From Terriglobia bacterium (GTDB lineage Bacteria > Acidobacteriota > Terriglobia > Bryobacterales > Bryobacteraceae): a stretch of 64,000 bases of DNA. The notes under the pieces are model-generated. The model was not told where the DNA came from. It saw nothing but the letters and a program-made list of their open reading frames with translations, and made no database searches. Location: the NCBI GenBank assembly GCA_025350105.1, contig JANXYJ010000137.1:21746-85745 (forward strand), in the 5' to 3' direction. A program made the position numbers and the translations under genes. This document shows, piece by piece, positions 58,578-64,000 of the stretch (within the stretch, counting starts at the first letter, position 1; each line of letters starts with the position of its first letter).

Positions 58578-60968
58578 TCAGTCTCGCAAAATCACAATCG
58601 TGGCCCCTCCCCCGCCCTCCTCCGGAGCCCCCGCGTGAAACGTCTCCACATGCGGATTTCGCGCCAGCAATTCGGCAATACTCCGCTTCAAAATTCCCAT
58701 CCCGTGCCCATGCACAATCCGCACCCGCTCCACCTGAGCCAGCGCGGCACTATCCAAAAACTTATCCACTTGCGCACACGCTTCCTCAGCCCGCTGGCCA
58801 ATTAAATTGATCTCGCGATAGTTGCCGCCGAAGCTAGGCCCTTGTTTGAATGACACACTCGGCGACCTCTTTGTATCAACGGCGGCTGCCCCCAGCACTT
58901 CAACCACGTCCGCCGCCGCTACCTGCATCTTCATGAAGCCTGCGTCCACTTCAATCAAACCATTTCCCAAAATCCGCCTTACGGTCGCAGGTTGGCGAAT
59001 CCCTTTCAATCGCACCCGCGCGCCCTCTTCCAATTTGGCTTTCGGCGGTTCGTTGCGAGCCGGTTTCGGCGCGATCTGCTCCACCGCCGCGTCCACTGCT
59101 TCATGAAATTCACGCCGAGTTTTGGCAATCCTTACGCGGGCCTTTTGACTGAGATCCGAAATGGTCTCCTGCGCCTTCTGCTCAAAGTCGGCTGACAATT
59201 CACTGGTCTTTTGTTCCAGCTCCCTTAACTTGGCCGAATACTTTTTCTCCCAACTCTGCTCCAGCAATTGCTCGCGCTCGGCCAACGCCTTTTCCTTTTC
59301 GATAAAAGCTTTCCGCTCGGCATCCAAAGCGTCCAACTTCACGTGCATTTGATTTAAAAAGTGCGCGATGTCGCGCTCAGCGCCCGTCATTCGCGAGCGC
59401 GCTTCTTGAATCAATTCCGGGTCCAATCCCAATCGGCTGGCGATATCCAATCCCGCCGATTTCCCCGGCGCGCCCAATCGCAAAAGATACGTCGGCTCCA
59501 GCGTTTCCTCGTTAAAGCCCATCGACCCATTGCGCACCCCTGCGGTGGACGCGCCGAATAATTTCAATGCCACCAAATGCGTCGACGCCAACGTAAACAC
59601 ACCCCGCGACAAAAATCGATCCAGCACCGAAACGCCCAGCGCCCCACCCTCTTCCGGGTCCGTGGCGCGTCCCAATTCGTCCATCACTACCAGGGAAAAG
59701 GGCGTCGCCTGTTCCAGCATTCTTCGGATGGAAACAATATGTCCCGAAAATGTACTTAGGCTTTCTTCAATCGATTGATGATCTCCGATGTCCGCCAATA
59801 CTTGATCGAACAACGGGAATTCCGCTTCCACCGCCGGTACCGGCAAGCCCGCATGCGCCATCAACGCCAACAATCCAGCCGTTTTCAGCGTCACCGTCTT
59901 GCCTCCGGTGTTAGGCCCGCTGATCAAAAGCGTCCGCTGTTGCGCATCCAGGTCAAACGTCACCGGAACCACCGCTTTGCGCTGCCGCCGCAAGATATCT
60001 TCCAGTAACGGATGGCGGGCCTCGCGCACAATCAACTTGCGCGGAGCATTTTCACCGCTGATCCGCGGAACCACACAACGAAAATCCGTCGCGAATTCGG
60101 CTTTCGCGAAAATCAGTTCCAGCTTGGCCAAGGCTTCCGTGCTGGCGATGATCTCCGACGAATGCGCTCGCAATCGCGCCGTAAACTCACGCAAAATGCG
60201 GTGGATCTCACGAAGCTCTTCTTCGCGCAGTCGCACCAGCTCGTTATTCAACTGAATGGTTTCCAGCGGTTCCACAAACAAAGTGTGGCCGCTGCCGCTG
60301 GCTCCGTGGATCACGCCGTTCACGCCGCGTTCGCGTCCCGTCACCACCGGCACCACAAAGCGGTCGTTACGAATCGTAACGAAATCCTCCTGCAGCGTTC
60401 CATCCCCGTGATGCGTCCGCAAAAACCGGTCGAGCGAATGTTGAATCGATTGCCGCTGCTTTTCCGCATCGCGCCGCAAGCGTCCCAGCGCCACACTGGC
60501 ATGATCGGCCAGCGATCCATCCGGCAAAATTTTCCCGCTCAGCTCGTGAGCCAGATCGCGAAGATCGGCAATCGCATTTCCATAAGCCGCCAGCCGCGGA
60601 AAGTTTTCGCGTGCCGCCAGCAAAACTAACCGCGCTTCTGCGCCCAGATCCAAAAGCTTGGTCAGCTCGAAAATCTCCAAAGCTTCCAGCGTCGCGCCTT
60701 CAATCCGCAACCGCTGCACTGCTTCCATGGGATCGGCAATTTCGCCAAAGGAAATACGAACGGTCGCGCCGCGCGCGGATGTCGAAGAAGAAGATGCCGC
60801 ACGCCAATACGCCATCCCTTCCGCCGCGTCCGCCAAATCATTTTCAATCCGCACGCGATCCTCCGATGGCGCAATTGCAGGTAGCCGCGAACGCCCCAGC
60901 GCGCTACGTACATACCGCCCCACCAGCGTCCTCAGCGCGTCGAATTCAAGCACCGGTTCTGCGAACAT
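58578..60968 (-). CDS. mutS2: MutS2 endonuclease/ATPase
   Basis: 796 residues from ATG 60968 (MFAEPVLEFDALR); an earlier ATG at 60998 lies further inside the NUDIX gene. Core MutS domains with Walker A SGPNTGGKTVTLK (about 350), ST-motif and DELGRATDPEEGGA, then a long charged coiled coil (about 500-620) and a C-terminal Smr domain (about 725-796) with the active HGHGMGILK. It acts in recombination suppression or ribosome rescue (as MutS2/RqcU), not mismatch repair. Overlaps the NUDIX gene by 23 bases. Confidence 0.95.
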   Translation of the reverse strand: MFAEPVLEFDALRTLVGRYVRSALGRSRLPAIAPSEDRVRIENDLADAAEGMAYWRAASSSSTSARGATVRISFGEIADPMEAVQRLRIEGATLEALEIFELTKLLDLGAEARLVLLAARENFPRLAAYGNAIADLRDLAHELSGKILPDGSLADHASVALGRLRRDAEKQRQSIQHSLDRFLRTHHGDGTLQEDFVTIRNDRFVVPVVTGRERGVNGVIHGASGSGHTLFVEPLETIQLNNELVRLREEELREIHRILREFTARLRAHSSEIIASTEALAKLELIFAKAEFATDFRCVVPRISGENAPRKLIVREARHPLLEDILRRQRKAVVPVTFDLDAQQRTLLISGPNTGGKTVTLKTAGLLALMAHAGLPVPAVEAEFPLFDQVLADIGDHQSIEESLSTFSGHIVSIRRMLEQATPFSLVVMDELGRATDPEEGGALGVSVLDRFLSRGVFTLASTHLVALKLFGASTAGVRNGSMGFNEETLEPTYLLRLGAPGKSAGLDIASRLGLDPELIQEARSRMTGAERDIAHFLNQMHVKLDALDAERKAFIEKEKALAEREQLLEQSWEKKYSAKLRELEQKTSELSADFEQKAQETISDLSQKARVRIAKTRREFHEAVDAAVEQIAPKPARNEPPKAKLEEGARVRLKGIRQPATVRRILGNGLIEVDAGFMKMQVAAADVVEVLGAAAVDTKRSPSVSFKQGPSFGGNYREINLIGQRAEEACAQVDKFLDSAALAQVERVRIVHGHGMGILKRSIAELLARNPHVETFHAGAPEEGGGGATIVILRD

Positions 60969-61389
60969 GAATTTCGTAAGCTCTTTCCACCGCTTCAATC
61001 GTGCCCGGCGTCACTTTGTACGAACGCAAATTGGAACAGGCCGCCCACTCCACGCGGCTCACATCATCTCCTGCGAGCAACTGGCCTGATCCAGCTTTGC
61101 AAACGTAATCCACCAACACATAATGATATTCAGCGCGGCCGTCGCCATCCCGCATGATGCGTTCGAATAGATCGAAACGCGTGATCTGTTCCAGTTCCAA
61201 CCCAGTTTCCTCGCGCGCTTCGCGCCGCAGCGCCTGCTCAATCGTTTCACCGGTTTCCACCAACCCTCCGGGTATCGACCACCAGCCCTTCAGCGGTTCC
61301 CCGGCGCGCTCCACCAGCAAGACTTTGTCGCCGTCGAAAATAATGGCGCCAACGCCTAATAAAGGATGCTCAGGATACTTTCTGCTCAT
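60946..61389 (-). CDS. NUDIX hydrolase
   Basis: 147 residues. The complete NUDIX box runs from Gly42 through Glu48, Arg56-Glu57 and Glu60-Glu61 in GGLVETGETIEQALRREA. WWSIPGGL precedes it. This enzyme hydrolyses nucleoside diphosphates linked to another moiety; the ADP-ribose pyrophosphatase-like subgroup is plausible. It overlaps mutS2 by 23 bases. It lies three bases after the SMP-30-like gene on the opposite end of the same strand, forming one transcription unit. Confidence 0.92.
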   Translation of the reverse strand: MSRKYPEHPLLGVGAIIFDGDKVLLVERAGEPLKGWWSIPGGLVETGETIEQALRREAREETGLELEQITRFDLFERIMRDGDGRAEYHYVLVDYVCKAGSGQLLAGDDVSRVEWAACSNLRSYKVTPGTIEAVERAYEIHVRRTGA

Positions 61390-61392
61390 GAA

Positions 61393-62256
61393 CTAATATT
61401 GCAGCGCACCTTTAACGCCCAGCCGCACGCGGTAAACCGAAGTGCGCGCGGTGATGTACAGCGTCTCCATATCCGGATCGCCAAACGCAAGGTTCGATGG
61501 CTTTTCGCCCATGGGCACTTCCCCCAACAGCTTACCCGCGGGCGAAAACACAAAAACACTCTTCGCCGCCACATAAACATTTCCCTTTTCGTCCGTTTTA
61601 AGCCCGTCCGGCACGCCTGCAAGTTTTTCGACCAAGACGCGCTCGTTCGACGCCACTCCCTTGCCATCCAAATCATACGCGCGGATTTTGTGTTCGTCGG
61701 AATCAGACACGTACAACACCCGCCCATTGGGAGACAGCGCAATGCCATTGGGCCGCGTCTTCCAACGTGCCACGGCCTCCAACTCACCTTTCGGAGTGAC
61801 GTGAAACACGCCGTAAAAATCCAATTCGCGCTGGTCTTGCTCGGACCCAAATGCAGGGTCAGTGAAATATACCTGTCCATCTCGCCGCACGATCACGTCA
61901 TTCGGGGCGTTTAGTTTTTTGCCATCGAACTTGGCGGCAATTATCTCTACCTTGCCATTCTTGCCGATGCGGGTCAGCCGCCGCTGATGCGGTTCGCAGC
62001 TATACAAACGCCCTTCCATATCCAGCGCGTTACCCATCGCGCCACCTGTTTTTTCGGCGAACTCCACATCTGGCGTCCCCGGCGTCATTTTACGCAAACG
62101 ATTGGCAACCGTATCGCTGAACAGCAGGTATCCGTCGTAGGACCACACCGGACCTTCGGCGAAACCCACGCTCTTCACCACGCGTTGCACTTCCAGATGC
62201 GAGAAGTCCTGCGCACCCAGCGAAAACGCCATCAGAACTAGAATAAAACCACGCAT
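61393..62256 (-). CDS. Secreted SMP-30/gluconolactonase-like beta-propeller
   Basis: 287 residues. A short signal peptide (MRGFILVLMAFSLGAQ) and six propeller blades: GPVWSYDGYLLFSDT, LNAPNDVIVRRDGQVYFTDP, RPNGIALSPNGRVLYVSD and PDGLKTDEKGNVYVAA. The Glu, Asn and Asp residues that bind calcium in SMP-30 are at the expected places (EGP, PND, DG). Likely a periplasmic sugar-lactonase. Four bases separate it from the barrel protein gene upstream. Confidence 0.9.
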   Translation of the reverse strand: MRGFILVLMAFSLGAQDFSHLEVQRVVKSVGFAEGPVWSYDGYLLFSDTVANRLRKMTPGTPDVEFAEKTGGAMGNALDMEGRLYSCEPHQRRLTRIGKNGKVEIIAAKFDGKKLNAPNDVIVRRDGQVYFTDPAFGSEQDQRELDFYGVFHVTPKGELEAVARWKTRPNGIALSPNGRVLYVSDSDEHKIRAYDLDGKGVASNERVLVEKLAGVPDGLKTDEKGNVYVAAKSVFVFSPAGKLLGEVPMGEKPSNLAFGDPDMETLYITARTSVYRVRLGVKGALQY

Positions 62257-62260
62257 TCCG

Positions 62261-63472
62261 TCAAAAACTATAGCGCACCGCCGTGGACAAATACGAATTG
62301 CGCTGGTACTGCCCCAGGAAGTCCTGCTGCTCTCCGCGAATCCACGCCGCGCCCGGCGTCACCCGCCAATGCGTTCCGTAGGTTTGCGAATATTCCAAAC
62401 GGACGAACGAACCCGCCGCCCGCAGCGCCGTCTCCACACTTAAACTACGGTTGACATCAATGGTCAGCGCCGCTCTGCCCACAAACGATTTCGCGAATCC
62501 ACGATCCGGCGCGAACTGCGGCACGCTATTGCTACCCGCCTTCGCCGCCTCACCCGCATACCCGCCCACCAACGACCATTCCTTCACCTGCCGTTCCACC
62601 TGAATCACGTAAAGAAAATAGTCCGGCGTGGTGGTGATTTTCGTTGGTGACGTAAAATATCCGCCTTCGCCTTTCAACGTGAACCAGGGCAGTTGCCACG
62701 CCGCGTCCGCGCCGTACATGCGCATCCGCGGATAGAAACGCTGAACCTCCGCGGTGAACGTCTGTGGATGAAAATTCGCATTGAAGCTAGGCAACCAATT
62801 CAGCCCATCAAAATACGAAGCTGAAAACTCATAGCCCGTCGTCACATGATTCCACCGTGCGCCAAACTGTTCTCGATGCGGATACAGCGCGCCCTCATCC
62901 ACAATCCGCACACCACTAAAATCCGCCGGCAACCCGCTCCAACGCTGCTGAAACAGTGGCGTGCGGCTGGGCGTGAACCAAGGCTGCCAGATGACATCCA
63001 GCGAATCCTTCGCGCCGGCAACCGTAACCCGCGCAGCCAACACGCCAAGAGTGTCGGTATCCACCACGCTGCTCAAATAGTCCTTGGGAGCAAAGCGATC
63101 AGTTGGCGTGAGAATATCCGTCTTGCCCCAGCGAATGATTTGCCGCCCAAATTCAGCCGTCACCTTTCCCTTATGCAGGGTCGCGTTGAATTCGCGCAAT
63201 GCCAGCGCCGGGCGCTTTGTTGTCCGGTCATCCAAGGTGATCTCCGCCGTTCGCGCCACTTGGCCATGCGAATCCGCCCGCCCGTCGAACGAAGCCGCCA
63301 CCTTCAACCATGCGGCAAATTTATACGACACCTCCCAACGCAACAACGCTTGATTAACCATGAGCCCGCTGTCATTCGTATTCGTTTGTGGGAACAACAG
63401 GGTCTGGTCTTCCACAAAGCCGCGCTGCGTAAAATCCTGCGTCAGCAGAGCCAAAAACATGATCGCCGTCAT
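62261..63472 (-). CDS. Outer-membrane beta-barrel protein
   Basis: 403 residues. A short hydrophobic N-terminus (MTAIMFLALLTQ) may be a signal peptide. The rest alternates polar and hydrophobic residues, with long strands (FAAWLKVAASFDG, KVTAEFGRQIIRWGKTD, WHVTTGYEFSASYFD-like) and ends VRYSF, with the terminal Phe used for outer-membrane assembly. GRQIIRWGKTDILTP resembles the DUF1302-type porins. It lies three bases after a LolA-like gene; this pairing with an MMPL/RND exporter is common, and such an exporter may lie just past the window. Confidence 0.75.
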   Translation of the reverse strand: MTAIMFLALLTQDFTQRGFVEDQTLLFPQTNTNDSGLMVNQALLRWEVSYKFAAWLKVAASFDGRADSHGQVARTAEITLDDRTTKRPALALREFNATLHKGKVTAEFGRQIIRWGKTDILTPTDRFAPKDYLSSVVDTDTLGVLAARVTVAGAKDSLDVIWQPWFTPSRTPLFQQRWSGLPADFSGVRIVDEGALYPHREQFGARWNHVTTGYEFSASYFDGLNWLPSFNANFHPQTFTAEVQRFYPRMRMYGADAAWQLPWFTLKGEGGYFTSPTKITTTPDYFLYVIQVERQVKEWSLVGGYAGEAAKAGSNSVPQFAPDRGFAKSFVGRAALTIDVNRSLSVETALRAAGSFVRLEYSQTYGTHWRVTPGAAWIRGEQQDFLGQYQRNSYLSTAVRYSF

Positions 63473-63475
63473 ATA

Positions 63476-64000
63476 TTATGGCCCGCGCCGCAGCGCCTCC
63501 AGTGTAAAATCGGCGTCTTTCATTGGCGCGTTGTAGTCCAGTTTGTCGTAGCGCAGCGTGGTTTTGCTATTGCGCGTGACATCGACGATCTCCGTTGTCC
63601 GCGGGCTCAAAATGCCGCTCACAACCGCAAAGTCGCGATATTCAATCGAACGCACCAAACCCTTTTTGTTGTACGATTCAGCGCGCACCAGCGAATAAGT
63701 GTCCTTCTTCACCCACAAATACGAATAGGTGTATTGCGATGACTTGCGGGGCCGCGATTCCAGCTTCCAGGCTCCTTGTTCTTCTCCCAATAATTTGAAA
63801 TCGAACTGTGCCACATCGCGCTCCTCCAAATCTTCAAAACTGAAATCCGTACCGAAAAAACGCGTGGACCGGTCCTGCAATGCGATCCTCTGTTCGCGCC
63901 CAATATTGGGCCGCCACATCCATTGATCGCTGGCGCGGTCCGGATGGTTGAAGATCAGCAGGCCCACGCCTTTCACCTCCGCGGGCACGGTGAAACGCAG
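63476..64000 (-). CDS. Outer-membrane lipoprotein-sorting (LolA-like) protein, 5' end outside window
   Basis: The frame is open to base 64000 and ends at 63476, so at least 174 residues are visible and the start lies past the window; the GTG at 63988 is internal. The sequence contains FNHPDRASDQWMWRPNIGRE, FGTDFSFEDLEERDV, YSYLWVKKDTYSLVRAESY and SKTTLRYDKLDYNAP, as in the LolA-like family (PF17131-type) that carries lipids or lipoproteins across the periplasm. It is next to a beta-barrel gene, three bases apart. Confidence 0.8.
   Translation of the reverse strand: MRFTVPAEVKGVGLLIFNHPDRASDQWMWRPNIGREQRIALQDRSTRFFGTDFSFEDLEERDVAQFDFKLLGEEQGAWKLESRPRKSSQYTYSYLWVKKDTYSLVRAESYNKKGLVRSIEYRDFAVVSGILSPRTTEIVDVTRNSKTTLRYDKLDYNAPMKDADFTLEALRRGP

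Noticed and set aside
58976..58995. Partial match to repeat family A (CTTACGGTCGCAGGTTGG)
   Set aside because: It lies in a conserved coding part of mutS2 and lacks the CTCC start; probably a chance match.

Overview
The window looks like a chromosomal segment of a GC-rich Gram-negative acidobacterium, most likely of the Bryobacterales/Solibacter type. Evidence for this: a complete outer-membrane gene set (kdsA, kdsB, lpxD, MsbA-like exporter, Tol-Pal operon, beta-barrel protein), many secreted enzymes and beta-propeller proteins (tannase, S1/P1 nuclease, YVTN, LVIVD, SMP-30), NtrYX-type signalling, and secreted protein families that I know mainly from this phylum. The placement is an inference from content; no rRNA or tRNA is present. 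Coding density is high, no intergenic gap exceeds about 270 bases, and I see no insertion sequence, prophage, CRISPR array, tRNA or rRNA.

Layout. 1-9.3 kb: a partial hypothetical gene, an aldo/keto reductase, a tannase-like esterase, a PD-(D/E)XK-like protein overlapping a DUF697-like membrane protein, a secreted glycine-zipper protein, a 56-aa UPF0434 protein, a GT9 glycosyltransferase and an MsbA-like exporter. 9.3-13.9 kb: a housekeeping operon yicC-gmk-rpoZ-coaBC-family-4 UDG-tmk. 13.9-19 kb (minus): split chromate transporter, NtrX/NtrY two-component pair, acpS. 19.1-21.5 kb: cbiMQO metal uptake. 21.5-26.9 kb (minus): tolQ-tolR-tolA-like-tolB-pal-ybgF. 27-29.6 kb: recN and an S1/P1 nuclease. 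29.6-32.9 kb: a frameshifted acidobacterial secreted-protein gene, a YVTN beta-propeller protein and a type IV pilin, separated by repeat-rich spacers. 32.9-36.2 kb: kdsB-pyrG-kdsA. 36.2-44.4 kb: LVIVD protein, aldo/keto reductase, small unknown gene, DUF2235 hydrolase, glcDEF. 44.4-47.1 kb: vapBC toxin-antitoxin with a perfect operator, lpxD and a LOG-family protein. 47-53.3 kb: ABC-F ATPase, cNMP-binding DUF1003 protein, and a 1181-aa membrane protein of unknown function. 53.6-64 kb: clpP, Rrf2 regulator, DUF2853, second LOG protein, isochorismatase-like hydrolase, cellulose-synthase-like GT2, mutS2, NUDIX, SMP-30, an outer-membrane barrel and a partial LolA-like gene.

Most unusual items: (1) the 1181-aa polytopic protein with a large periplasmic ligand-binding-like N-terminal half; (2) at least two families of short dispersed non-coding repeats, one of which has been captured in the 3' end of a glycosyltransferase gene; (3) a frameshifted gene with an intact out-of-frame tail; (4) an NtrX-type regulator whose GAFTGA loop reads GSWAGA; (5) several genes whose -10 box lies only 6-12 bases before the start codon with no ribosome binding site, suggesting leaderless transcripts; (6) a PD-(D/E)XK-like protein overlapping a DUF697-like membrane protein.
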